Positions 1 through 12,053 of a DNA stretch of 64,000 bases are shown in pieces. How positions within the stretch are numbered: the stretch's first letter is position 1; every line of letters starts with the position of its first letter. Source of the DNA: Aphrocallistes beatrix (lineage: Eukaryota; Porifera; Hexactinellida; Sceptrulophora; Aphrocallistidae); contig OY725493.1 of NCBI GenBank assembly GCA_963281255.1, forward strand, positions 2,511,857-2,575,856, read 5' to 3'. A model generated the notes under the pieces. It was not told where the DNA came from and did not search any database. It saw only the letters and a list, made by a program, of their open reading frames with translations. The translations under genes and the position numbers were made by a program.

Positions 1-1065
1 TCATCTTATCTTGCCATAGATATTATATCTCCAATTGCTAATGACCCTGTCTCACAACCGGCAAGCTTTACTATACTCGAACAGTTACCTTCTTAAAATT
101 TTCTGAAAGTGAACTTGTATCAAGATCGAAGCGGATTAACCCTCGAGGCCCGATCCCATCTCATTGAGCCACTGCCTTCTTTAATGAGTTGTCCTGCCCG
201 TTCCAACTGCTTTTCTTCATATTATCAGGGTCATCAAGTTGATACTTGCAAAATATCAAATCTCGTTTGACTACTGGAAAAACAGGTTCACCATTTTACA
301 CGATTTGATAGTTAACTCGACATCCGGAAACATAACAGTGGATATCGTGCGTGATATAGATAGTAGAGCAGCTAATGATATTTCAAAAGATATACTTCAA
401 GTCAAAAACGTGTAGAGAACTGCTTTTGTAGTGGGGGCTAAAGGGTAAAATAAAATAGTAGTTATGAAATAAATAAGTAAATATTAATCAAAGGGCCTGT
501 TTGAAAGTTTTTAGAGCTAAATTCATACCACATAGTGTGGTTTACTAATAATTCCTATACACACAACTTCATGCCTAGGCCAGAATTTCAAAGTTCTTAA
601 CAGGCCTTATACGGGAGTAGGCCAGGCCTGCATAATAGACGGCCCGCGGGGAAAGTTTTTTTACACTCCTTTCTAGTGTTTAATGTTTAATACGGAATAT
701 TTACACCTTCTCTAATCTACAGAATATCAATACAGCATATATCTTCAGTTTCATCATTATCTATATAACGATGTTAGTTAATTACATTTATTTGACTGAA
801 TTACCTCTGTATTTTAAATAACAAGATGACAAGGTAAAATATGGTATAAAATATAAATTCGGCCCGATACTCATCACTATGCGTTCAATTTTACTCATGA
901 CCGAAATGAGTTGGGCAGCTCTGGAGTAGGGGTACAATTAGAATCTTGCATCCCTAACTTTTTTTAAGCTACCATATCATCCATTTGTGCGTTAAATAGA
1001 ACTCGATGAAAAAAGCAAAATGAGCCCATACCATAATAGCCAAAATCGGACCAAATTTGACCAAG
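1..1065. other. Non-coding stretch, nothing recognised
   Basis: I see no long open frame, RNA gene or clear repeat boundary here. The DNA is AT-rich intergenic sequence that ends at the left end of the inverted-repeat element starting at 1066. Confidence 0.5.
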
Positions 1066-1328
1066 CATAGCATTCTATATACTAAGGCAATGGCACTCAC
1101 CCAAAAATTAGCACCATGGATTGGTTAAATACTTCAAACCAATAATTTTGATATTGTAGATAATTCAATTTTCCATCAATTTAGGCATTCACCCACCCTG
1201 ACAAACTAACTATTGTATCAGAACAATTGAAATGAGATATATTATTTGGTTTTTAATGCACATAATCGAATTATTTAATACTTAACACATACAAAATATC
1301 AAAAGAATAGTTAATCACAATATTGAGA

Positions 1329-1505
1329 CTTGATGGACAGACTTGACTTAGCTTGAGAGAGAGAGACTTGAATTAGCTTGAGGGACAGACTTGACTTAGC
1401 TTGAGAGAGAGAGAGACTTGAATTAGCTTGAGGGACAGACTTGACTTAGCTTGAGGGACAGACTTGACTTAGCTTGAGGGACAGACTTGACTTGACTTGA
1501 CCGAC
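1329..1505. repeat. Minisatellite
   Basis: Tandem units of about 22-25 bp built on GACTTGACTTAGCTTGAG, some followed by GGACA and others by a GA run. It lies inside the 1066-2639 element. Confidence 0.85.
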
Positions 1506-1849
1506 CTGAGACTTGAGGCATCATAAGGGAACGATAGACTTCTACAAGGTATCAAGGAACAATCGCACTCCGGACTTTCAATAGAATATAGTCACACATT
1601 CCGGACTTCTACAGTCTGTGAAATTGACTAAATAAACAAAGAATATACTAAATTAGTTCTTGAATTTAGCCAGTTTACTATTCTCTTGTTTCAATACTAG
1701 TGCATTATATATAGGTCTTAACTTTATTAGAAGTGTACAATGTTCTAGTTCCATAGTAGCACATGCCAAATGAATAATATTAGTACATGTACGGGAAGAG
1801 CCAGAATAAATCTTTTAAATTTCTGCTGAGGGTGCAGATACATCGTTGT

Positions 1850-2004
1850 CATAGGCGTAACTCCAGGGGTGGCAGGGGTTGCGTGCCACCCAGACCTAAA
1901 TGTTATGTTGACTAGGGGTGGCATGCCACATTAGTCTGATATATGTTTACAAATCTCGCCACCCCAGCTAACCGTGAAAAAACAACAAAATAGTTACGCC
2001 TATG
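1850..2004. mobile_element. hAT-type MITE (155 bp)
   Basis: Terminal repeat CATAGGCGTAACT at 1850 and its complement ending at 2004. The flanks are ATCGTTGT (1842-1849) and ATCGTCGT (2005-2012), an 8-bp duplication with one mismatch. There is no coding capacity. It is nested in the 1066-2639 element. Confidence 0.75.
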
Positions 2005-2887
2005 ATCGTCGTTAAACGACTATTCTTCCCTACCCAATTCACATTGAACATTTTCTAAACTTGGGGAAGACAACACTTTTTCTTAGTCTTTTAAATTCAG
2101 TAAATTGTTTCTACCCAACTAGAGTATGTATATGCATGATTTTAGAATAATTAACTACATTACTTAAGAAATCACTCACCCGGGATTTTGTTGTTCTGGT
2201 AGTATTTACACGTCTTGGAATGGCTCGATACCTTTTTCACGAAGAGCACCATCTTTGGGAAATTGAAAAACTTCATGAAGTGTTCTATTCCTCTGTAATT
2301 GGAAGGAAAGTCAGGCGCGAGACAAGACATCTCGTCCAAATAATGATTTATGCAATTAGTGTTGTCAAGTGAGGTATAATAAATGAGTAATAGAAATAAT
2401 ATGCAGCAAAATAATACATTATTGTAATACACTAGTGTTGTATGTGAAGTAAATATAAATATTGTGGCTACATAATATTTTTAAAATGAATATTTAAACA
2501 ACCATGATCTCACAATATGAGATAATTATATAGTTGATAATAAGTTATTTAATCAACGGTTTTAGGATTGAAGTATTTAACCAATCCATGGTACCAATTT
2601 TTTGGTGAGTGCCATTGCCTTAGTATATAGAATGTTATGGACCAAGTTATAACCTAATTTCACTCATAAGCAAAACTCTATGGAGAAATGATGTTATACA
2701 ATATAAGCCATCTACACTCGAGTAAAATGTACTGTACAATACTTTACGTTATGCATACTTGATCTTGCAAGTCTTCACATTAAATGACAAAACAGATACT
2801 TTGACAAGTTGCTATTTCTGAGTTAACTTTTAACAATTCATTATTTAATTATAAACTATGGTATATCCACATATAGGTCACAGTGTC

Positions 2888-2934
2888 ATTTTTTTACCGA
2901 GGTTGAATTATTTTCAACCTCGGTAAAAAAATGA
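2888..2934. repeat. Perfect short hairpin
   Basis: TACCGAGGTTGAA is followed after a few bases by its exact complement TTCAACCTCGGTA, with the stem extended by T and A runs. The arms pair over about 20 bp. No transcription unit is evident around it. Confidence 0.8.
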
Positions 2935-3539
2935 CTGTTGATTATTTGACTAGATAAATATGTTTTTCGTAATTTGCATGCAGCTCTTGTATTCAATAAA
3001 GTCAGCGATTTTCAACCTTTTTTGCACCTAGACCCGATGTAATATTCCTATATTATGTGAACCCCCTTATATCTTCCGTGGAGGGTCCATGATCCCAGAT
3101 TCCCAGGCCTGATTTACACTTAAGGTTCAGATGGGTGTCCGGCATTCGGGGAAATCAATGCAGATTTAATTGAGTAATTCAAAACTCGAACAAATAAGCT
3201 AACATTTCTTCTAGGCATCACTTATACATGTTAATTAAAGTTATACACAATGCAGCATATTGCATGCACCATTTCAACCACATGATTCTGTTATGAGAAT
3301 ACAGATAGTCAGGATAATTATTAATAAGCTGGAAGCGTATTGTATAAATTGGAATGACTATAATCGTAGAGAAATACGTATTGAGACCTGTCTGCTACAA
3401 AAGTGGGCCTAACGATAAATATAGAAGTAAGAGCTCGTGCCTATTATAGAGTCGAGCTTATTGTGAGGTAACACCTAATGTGTTAGCTTGTACCTACACT
3501 ACATACTACTGTTTCTATATCACTCACTCTCCCCTACGA

Positions 3540-6430
3540 TCAGTTGGAAGGATCGTCTTCCTGTGTCATTTGATCTTCCGGAATTTGAGACCACGGGATA
3601 AAGTTCGAATACTTTTTTAGCTTGTGCCTCCTCCCATAACGGGAGTAAGTAATCTCTGTATCTGCTTCAGGTGGAGTTGGATCTTGATCTTCACCGCTCT
3701 TCTCGTCTAGCTCCTCTCCGGAATTATCTTCGATAGGCTCCGGTTCCTCGTTTACCTTCCCATCTGTCGTAACTGGGTTTCTAGTTTGCGCAAGCCAACT
3801 CTCATTCCTTTCCAATCTCTTACAACGAATCGTGTGGTATCACTTTCTTCCTCCCGGCCTGTCTAACTGGACGTTTGCTCCTCGTTGTCCTGTTACGCGG
3901 TAGGGTCCCTCAAACTTCGTTGCCAATTAGTCGTAGTTGCTTCTTCACCCTTTCGAGTAGCACCATATCTCCTAGGGCGACCCTTGTATCTCTCTTGCCT
4001 CTATAAAGTTAAAAAGTTCAAGTTTATAGATTTATATACCCCCCGAATCCATGCTAATATGTTCTCAGGGAAATTTAAGTAGTATCTAGTACGTATGTGC
4101 CTAGAATAAGTTAGTGAATAGTAACTTGGTTTTGTCCTATCAAAACTGATTTCTAAACCAGGCAAAACTGGTCAATTCTAACTACGGGCATGCTTGAATA
4201 TTAAGAAAACGTAGAAAACTTGTTAAGATACGCTATTATGTTTTTCGATTTAAATCAGCTCGTAATATTTGGGTAAAAGGGTGAGATAACACGCTACTTC
4301 ATGGAGGGGCAGGTGGGATTTTAGTAATGGCCGCCCTCCCATGGCCAAGGCATGGAGGGGCGATGGCCCCTGTCCACCCTATTCTACGCCTATGGCGGTA
4401 ATAATTGATGCTCTCAAGGAACCTCTGTATCTCCCGTACTGAATGAGGCCGCGGAAACCGACGCAATTTTTCTTTACTTGTCTCTAGGGGCCTTCTTCCC
4501 TCCTCGCTAATTCGATGTCCCAGAAAGTTTACCTCTTTGTAGGCAAAGTGGCACTTGTCTGCTCTGAGCTGAATGTTTGCTTGTCTCAGCCTCTCCAGGT
4601 CTGCCTCAAGATCCCTCACGCGGCCTTCAAAAGTTATAGTTATAGAATAAATAAGACAGTCATCCACGAATGACTGTACGTGCTCGAGCCCTTGGAGGGT
4701 TTTGTCCATGAGCCTTTGAAATGTTGCCTGCGAGTTACATAATCCAAAAGGCATTACAGTCATTTCAAACTACCCTCTAGGTATATGGAATGCCGTTTTA
4801 TCCACGTCTTCCTCGTGCATAGGTACGCACCAGTATGCGCTCGCTAGTCGCTACGTCCAGTGATGTAAAGTATCTTGAGCCCTTCAATTTGTCCAGGATA
4901 GTTTGGATGTCGGGGAGCGAGTAGGCGTCCTTTTTCGTAACATCATTTAGCTTCCTGAAGTCAATTGCGAAGCGGAGTGCCGTCCCGCTTCCATACCAAG
5001 ACAACGTTGCTAGCCCAAGGCGATTTCGAGGGCCTGCAGATTCCATTCGCTAGTATCTCTTGAACTTGGACTTCGATTTCTCTCTCACATCCAGGAGGGG
5101 GAATTTTCGAGGTCGTACCTTGATGGGTGCCGCCTTGCCTGTGTCAATGCATGGCCTACTTAATATAGCCGTATATTAAGTAGGCCATGGTCAATGTAAT
5201 GCTTTTCAGTATTGCTGCGCTCCGGTTTCTTAGGATTGGTTGCGAATCTATCCGATAATTCCTTACATATTTCCTCCATTTCCGTGTATTTCTCTCTACT
5301 CAGACCAGTGCCAATGTCGAATCCAAATGAAATCTGTGCTACTGATTCCAATTTCTTCTCTTTCACAGCGGTCTGAGTTCGAAATAGTGGGTCGCCTCCC
5401 GCTGCGGTTGAGTATATCTCAATCCAATTTTCTCCCAGCCTGATTCTACCTCGATCCCAGTCAAATAGGACGCTGTCGAAATTGCAACCTAGCGACTTGA
5501 GGCTTTTCATCTCCTACTTGTATGGGGATCTCGATGCTGCCTTCACCTGTACTGGTGATTTGCAGAGCCCATAAACTCGGCCAGATTCCTTTCTGATCTC
5601 TTCTTCAAGACCAGTGGCGGCGCCAGGGGGGGCACCAATTTCCGACAGGAATACATGCGTCATTCATTTGTCCATGCCTTCGCACTATTTTACTAGGCTT
5701 CTATTATATCGATAAACAGGTTTCTCTAATTCAATAGTGTACACCAATATTTAAGTGTAATAAAAGAACAGTAAGTGTAAGAAAATAACATAATATGTGT
5801 ATATATATATATGTACTATATACCTATTAGTTCTCATTGGCGGGTAATCTGTACCCAAAAAATGTTGGTGCCCCACTGGAAATGATTTGTGCCCCCAAGG
5901 TGTCCCCCCAGTGGCGGCGTCCTGGCGCTGCCTCTGTTCCAGACCCTACCTCTTCACGGTGCCAAGATCAATCACTGAGGGTTTGGCCCCGCTATCCAAA
6001 AGGGCGGTCAACTCCTGTCCTGCGATTCTTAGTTGTAGCGTCATGCAATCTTCGCTTGTCCTATGCATTCCGTTCCTGCTTTTTTGATCTGCTACCGAGA
6101 ATATTCTGTTACCTTCATTTGCCTTGCGATTCCTTGGGTCCGGATTAGTTTTAAACCTCCGCTGCGAACACATCTCAGGGTCATGTCCCTGACCTTTATA
6201 TACAAGGCACACGCGCTATGGGCATGACCGATAGCTATGTCCCCATCTCTTACAATGGTAGCACTCAAACTTCCTCTCTCGACCCCTAAACGGACCGCGG
6301 TTACTGTTTCCTCTTCCTGACCAGCGGTACGTAAATACCGGCTGTACTCTGTCCTGTGCCTCTACGTGTTCGTTTTCCTCAGCTTCCTTAAGGGCTTGGT
6401 CGTCGGTGCTCTTCTCAACCAGGGCCATTT
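3540..6430 (-). mobile_element. Decayed Ty3/gypsy-like LTR retroelement, internal remnant
   Basis: Read on the minus strand, the fragments fall in gag-pol order. A CCHC zinc knuckle of the nucleocapsid is at about 6216-6290. An aspartic-protease motif (LLDSGA) is at about 5970-6000. Reverse-transcriptase blocks follow, with an FRKLNDVTKKDAY-type motif at 4880-4970 and a FVDD catalytic box near 4665. An integrase C-terminal, GDMVLL-like segment is at about 3885-3990, followed by an acidic tail (3540-3815). Frames are broken by several shifts. RNase H and the integrase core are missing between about 3990 and 4299, and I could not find LTRs. A MITE sits at 5612-5936. The copy is defective; the family call rests on motif order. 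Confidence 0.75.
5612..5936. mobile_element. hAT-type MITE inside the gypsy remnant
   Basis: The left end CAGTGGCGGCGCCAGG matches the complement of the right end (CAGAGGCAGCGCCAGG) at 13 of 16 bases. The flanks are TTCAAGAC (5604-5611) and TTCCAGAC (5937-5944), an 8-bp duplication with one mismatch. A second end of this family (GCCGCCACTG) lies at about 6581-6590. Confidence 0.6.
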
Positions 6431-6840
6431 TTTTTTTATTTTAGTTATGTGACTTTAGTAATATATTGTTCCTGTTTCTTTCACAAAATTTCACTTAATC
6501 TCATATAACATAGTACTAAAATCACAAATTTCGTAAATATAAACCTATAAATCCTGGGCCCCCTGCGCCTCCTCTAACGCCGCCACTGGGTGTAAGATTC
6601 TATCATTGTACCCAAGAGGGCTCTAGCTACAGTGTAGCCTGCTTATAATCCGATATTCCCTGCTACGTTAATATAGTTCCGGATTGCTAACTTGTTTGAT
6701 TATATGAAGTCACAATTAAACATTAGCCAATGGGTAATTGTAAAAAAACGAAACATGTAAGAATAATTATAGCCTTCCATACAGAATATAGTGCCGTCGG
6801 ATTTGGTCAATTCTACTCTACTTCGAGGTATTAAAAAGTG

Positions 6841-6875
6841 CTATGCGCATGCGCATAAAGCTTGTGCGCATGCGC
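6841..6875. promoter_or_regulatory. Paired GCGCATGCGC palindromes in transposon terminus
   Basis: Two copies of TGCGCATGCGCA occur in tandem, separated by a short AAGCTTG-containing spacer, about 245 bp upstream of the transposase ATG. This matches the known NRF-1 binding consensus. A single copy lies at the other terminus (about 12180-12193), about 130 bp upstream of the second gene's ATG. A promoter or transposase-binding role is inferred. Confidence 0.5.
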
Positions 6876-7118
6876 ATATGGGATTATGATTATGACATAA
6901 AATCGATTAGTAATGTAACTTGTTTTGCGGTTTAAATGTGGTTTGTACATAGTAAATTAATAAATCCCATGTTGAATTCCTTTAACATAAGACAGTTGTT
7001 AGTATCTACTTTAGTAGTAAATAAATAAGACATTTGTATAGTATTTAGAAGTAAAGATCAATTGAATATCTAATAAAACCCCGTGAATACATTTAATCTT
7101 AAAACTTATTGATTTGTA

Positions 7119-10111
7119 ATGGCTGAAGACAGTGAATTATCGCATGTAGGAGTGTCTTATAAGGCAAAAAAGAGAAAACTTTTCGAAGATGAAGTAATTT
7201 CTACTAGTATTCATCTTGATGATATGCATTTCTCTGATTGCTGTCTAGATAACGATAAAGTTAATACATATGATATCCCTATATGTGTTATTTCAGATGC
7301 AGGTTGGTTCTGTGTATTTTGAACAATTAATTTTGTTAATATATAATTTAAATTACCATTCGTTTTCAATTATTCAATAAATACTCTTTAAGTTATTGAA
7401 TCGTAATACCATATTGTGAACAATACTCTGTTGGTAATTTTTGTGACATTTTTTTCAGAAACTACATCTGCAGATTTGAACGAAGCTCATGACAACGAAT
7501 TAGAAACTATTCAAATGCCAATCATTGATCAGTATTTAATCATTCTAATTCAAGAGAGAAAAGTTTGGCGTCTTGAGGATAGCAGCCTTGGTTTAATCAC
7601 TGACTATCATATAGAAAGAGGTAACCATATTTAATTTATTTTTAACATTTGACGCAAGTCGAAAGTATTTCATCTTCCTTTTAACGATTTATAGGAAAAA
7701 TTGTGCTGAAGAGGAAGCTAATCGTTATTGATTGTCTAAATCGAATTTGCTTAAATTGTGATGATCGGGATTGCATGCACAATCAAGCTTATGTTCAATG
7801 TTTGGACCTGGGTCTGGAAGCATGCACTTCATGTAGACTGCAAGACACCACCTATTTCATTATAAATAAGAAAATTATTTTTCTTACCAATAAAGACAGT
7901 TACCATTGTTACCTTAATCAAGGACAAAGCTGGATTTGCGAAACTTGTACTTTTAAATGCATTCATAAATATAAGATCACTGATATCATAGGAGAGAATG
8001 AACTATTAATCGATTCGCCTTCAACCAAGTTTAAAAGTTCCGATTTTTCAACAATATCTACACAGTCTATTCCCCTCAATCTTGATAAACCCCTTGCTTC
8101 TATCTATAATAAGCAGCTCTCTCACGGTATATCCCTTCCAAATCATTTATTGCCAGAATGCGAAATCTGTGAAAATGGCTATACATTCAATTTATACGAC
8201 CAGCATTTAAAACTAGAAAAAACAGGAATCGTAGTTTATACAGAAAACGATATAATTGAATTGAATGAACATAAAGGTAATTAGTTAATATAATTAATCT
8301 AAGCAACATTGGTTATTATTTATCATATACGTATATGTGTAGTGTTCTCTTCAAAGTGTAACGGATCGTGCAACTGTAAAGCTGTATTCGAAGGGAAGAA
8401 GTATTTACTATTAAATATAAATAATCATTATTTTATTCACTATGACCTGTTATTCGAATACAGTGAACTGATGTGTCAATCTAGAAACCCTCTACATAGC
8501 TTTTTAAGGTACGCATGAGGTTTTTCATAAGTATTTTTAATACAATTTAATATATCAAATCTATAAATCTAGGGCAAAGAATCGGAAAATGCAAAGGTTG
8601 GGAAGAAGCGCAGAGTATCGCTATCACATATTAAGACACGGCTGGAACGCCTATCTTAGATTGGTTGGTATAGATTATCATTCTAACTTCACTTGTCCCT
8701 CCTGTAAAGACACGCCAGATGTAATTATTCTAGATGGAGTAGCAATGGGAACATCTAGGGATATTCCTGAAACCTTATTCAAAGTAGATAAGACTCAACA
8801 TTATCCTCTAGTAAAATTTTCTGAACGTACATTCATCTCAGATTCTGCATTGAGAAAAGAACTTTTCGAATATTGTAAAGTGGGCCTAAGTGAGAGTAAA
8901 TATAATAAGATGGTAAAATCCATATCGATTCCAGAGTTTTCAGAATATATTCAATCTAGCTCTGTTAAAAATGACAATAAAGTATCAATAAATCCAGATT
9001 ATCCAAATGCTCGAAAAATTATAGAATATCTGAATCATGCGGAACCGATTACAGGAATTCTCCAATTTTCGATTCTCAACAAAGATGAATTGCAATTGGT
9101 AGTTCAACTAACCAATGGAAAAGCAGTTAAAAAAAGTAACTTGCAACCAATATATAAAAAAATGTATATTTTAGAATTACTGTTTACGTCTCTGGATGTT
9201 AACAGTAATTCTAAAATAAACCCGGATTTTTTTACTTTGAACCCTCTCATATCATGTTTATTGAAGTTTATTATTCAAAAAATAAATTCACTATACAAGA
9301 GACCAAGTCGTAAACCTGTCGAAATTGTGCCTAATAATGAAGATTACTTCAACTATTTTCCAGCCTTCAGAAAGAACTATATGTGAGTTGATACATTAGT
9401 TAGCAATTATTTAATGATAGAAGTGATACAGTACCCAAAATTTCACCTGGTTACCCGGTGGCTCTATTAAGCGAAGTTAAATTATTATGAATATAATGCT
9501 AATAGAGAAATCATCTTCCTTTATATAGGCTACCTCACTACGACAATTGCGAGTTGGATTCTCAAGCAAGATGTACTAAACTATATCCAAAGCACCATAA
9601 CCTGTCACCGGGACTCTTAGTTATATCGTGCAAACACAGAATTTGCTATGGTTTTCAGATAATGAGACAAAGAGAATCTACAATTTTAGTTTACAAAACA
9701 CTAATAACATTATTTCAACATCAACCTCGATTCATAGTATATGACAACGCCTGTAATCTCCATAATACATGTATGATCAGGTATAATTTACTTTAAAAAA
9801 ATAACTTGTACTATTAAAAATACTGCACTAATTTGTGTGTGTTTGTTTCTAGAGATCCCAAGTTGTTTCGAGATACTTGTTTTCTTATCGATCGTTTCCA
9901 TTCAACTAACCACACCTGTAATCCATCATACAAGATGAAGTTCATTAAGACTGAAGAGATACTGAAAATAAATTCGCAAATATGTGAACAACTTTTTTCA
10001 ATTCTAAGGAGACTATCAACCCAGATTACTTTTATGAGCGTAGAGAATGTATATTATAATACAAGATATTTCCTTGCTTGTTGTAATGAAAGAGTGAGAT
10101 TACAGTTATAA
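7119..10111 (+). CDS. KDZ (Kyakuja-Dileera-Zisupton) superfamily transposase, seven exons, apparently intact
   Basis: Exons 7119-7302, 7459-7620, 7695-8276, 8343-8508, 8573-9382, 9529-9780 and 9853-10111 all have GT-AG borders. They join in phase to an uninterrupted frame of about 804 codons. The N-terminus is basic (KKRK). Exons 3-4 carry several CxxC pairs, probably zinc-binding. Exon 5 opens the catalytic core with CPSC and a D in ILDGVAMG. Exon 6 has PGLLVISCKH and VYDNACNLH (second D). Exon 7 has FLIDRFHSTNHTC and INSQICEQ (candidate E). These match the KDZ RNase H-fold signature as I recall it. The transposase would cut and move this element, and the intact frame suggests recent activity. 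The weakest points are exon 1 and exon 4, which rest on splice phase alone. Confidence 0.85.
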
Positions 10112-10177
10112 AAATTAGTCTAAAGATACATTTTCATATATTTATTTATTCTATTTATTAACTGACAATACATAATG

Positions 10178-12053
10178 CTAAACTTTAGTTGACTTACAGA
10201 GCGAACAAATAAATATTGATACACTTTCGTTTGTATCTGCTAAACCAACACATGGTTTGTGAAACCATGATAGGCATCGGTGGCATTCAACCATATAATT
10301 AAATGTAAATGATGGTAATTTACATATGCAAGACAAAGGTATTTTTAATTCAGTTTCGAGATTTGTGCTGATCTTCAAACGTGTTTGTTTCTTTTCTACC
10401 GTAGGAAAAGGGGTAATCCATTCCAATTGGAAGCATCTGGTCAAATGGTCACGCATGCTTTGCTGCCGCCACCTTAATGTAGTAGGGTCTTGGCCTACAG
10501 CCAATGCCGTGCATACGGCAGCTGCAAAAAGACCGCAGTCGCTGACACCCCTTTGTTTCTGTATAGACATTACAGATACTTTGAGAGTTAGAATCTCCGG
10601 AATTATAGAGTAAAGCCAGTTGTACATCTATCTCTTGATTTGTACCACGAACAAAAAGTGAGTCATATAAGTAGACTTTTCCATCATGATCAATTCTGGA
10701 GGCTAACCAGTGAAGACTCCCATCGTGATGTATCTGAAAGCTGTCTAGTTTAGCCCTCACGAAATGTCGCCCCTAAATGATGTACAATTTGTCTCATTTT
10801 TGATAATTTTTAAATCACAATGAAAAAAGTTCGTCTAAGGCACACATTTTCAACTTGGCTCAAGAACCGGCCCTGAAATGAGATAGTTCAACAAAATTTC
10901 GAGTCCTAATATATAAAATTGTACCTTTGATAGAATGGTATCCTGCAAGCCTTGAACTTGTGGGTAATTGTTTTTGAGTAGATCCTATATCAAAATAAAG
11001 GATTTGTGAAAGTAAAGAAAAGTTACATTGCCTTTGATATAATTAATACTTACGCAAAATGCATTGATGGTTATATCTGAAAGAAGTGTATGTGGGTTTG
11101 ATAGCTCAAGTAGACATTTCTCTCTTAGGCCTTCATTTAGAATTGTGATAGGAAGAGGAAATATAGGTTTAGCATTTGATAATACTGCCAATGACTTTGA
11201 TTTATTCGAGTTTGATTGTTGACAAGAATTCGCAACGATCGAATTGTTTTGCGGGTGCATGAAATCAACCGCAGGTTCAATTCCGTGAAAAAATGAATCG
11301 CTAGAGGTATCTACATCTTTATTAGGTTTCGAGGCCGAGGATTCATCAAAGAAAAGGTTTGAAAAATTATTTGCATCGGGTTTTAATAAACCAATTACAT
11401 CATTATTAGGATCAATAGAGCATTCATTCAAAGGAACTATTTCTGTGGTTTTATTCTCACCTAAAGAATGATGCGGGGATCTATCTCGAAATGAGGTTTC
11501 TGATTCTTTGAAATTTGGATAACTTGGATCATTTCTGTAAGCATTAAGAATCTTTTCTAATATACATTTTTTAAAATTCTTTTTGGTTACGTTCCGAAAT
11601 GGTACTTCCTCAGGCCACCAAACAGGCTTGATTTTATCATTTGACCAAAAATTTCGACCTACTCCTAAAAAAACAACTATCCTAACAAGGTGTGCAACAT
11701 ATCATTAGAATCAATCAAAGTAATAATAACCAACCTGTAGTTTTTTGAGTTATCCATGAGATAATTCTTCTCAGGGTCGAGACGTTGTAACTTGCCCTAT
11801 GATCTTCTATCATCGAGATAATTTCCTGTTCGTGTGCAGGTTTGGAAGTATTATTTGAATCAGGATAGGCAATATTCCTCCACATCTCGTCCTTATTTTC
11901 CATAACAAAATTTTTGAATTTTGAGGTACCCATAATTGAAAGCCCCCCTTCCCATGTGAAAACCACCCCGTAAGATTGTCCTGTGACAGATTTAAAACGT
12001 TCCAAGGTTCGAGATAAGTGTGCCTTTGCATTCGCCTTAGTCATTGCAGACAT
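10178..12053 (-). CDS. Transposon-borne Ulp1/SENP-type cysteine protease with PHD finger, one frameshift
   Basis: Minus-strand exons: 12053-11735, 11664-11054, 10984-10925 and 10772-10178. The first three joins are in phase. Exon 1 (ATG at 12053) holds a small domain (VVFTWEGGLSIMG) that recurs in the copy at 59.4-60.5 kb. Exon 2 has KPVWWPEEVPFRNV then a low-complexity Ser/Asn region. Exon 4 has the C48 protease core: His in LHWLAS, Asp in YLYDSL, and Gln then Cys in QKQRGVSDCGLF. A PHD finger follows (CIC...CHRCLSWFHKPC...CSLC). A frame change near 10615, between the Asp and Cys boxes, breaks the reading frame unless a small intron or base error is involved. Ulp1-like genes are known passengers of several DNA transposon families. 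Confidence 0.75.

Larger units (their letters stand above)
1066..2639. mobile_element. 1.57 kb terminal-inverted-repeat DNA element with 7-bp target duplication
   Basis: The element begins CATAGCATTCTATATACTAA and its other end is the near-perfect reverse complement. The terminal inverted repeat runs for about 75 bp (1066-1140 against 2565-2639). It is flanked by GACCAAG at 1059-1065 and again at 2640-2646, a 7-bp target-site duplication. Inside are a minisatellite (1329-1505) and a hAT-type MITE (1850-2004). A short minus-strand frame (2172-2432) ends at a good donor (GTGAGT) but has no recognisable domain. Seven-bp duplications do not fit the common superfamilies (hAT 8, mariner TA, PIF 3), so I leave it unclassified. 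The same 18-bp terminus recurs at 63274-63309. Confidence 0.8.

Noticed and set aside
2172-2432. 86-codon minus-strand frame in the 1066-2639 element
   Set aside because: It ends at a good donor, so it might be an exon of a lost transposase, but no motif supports that. Its opening stretch is AT-rich hydrophobic sequence.
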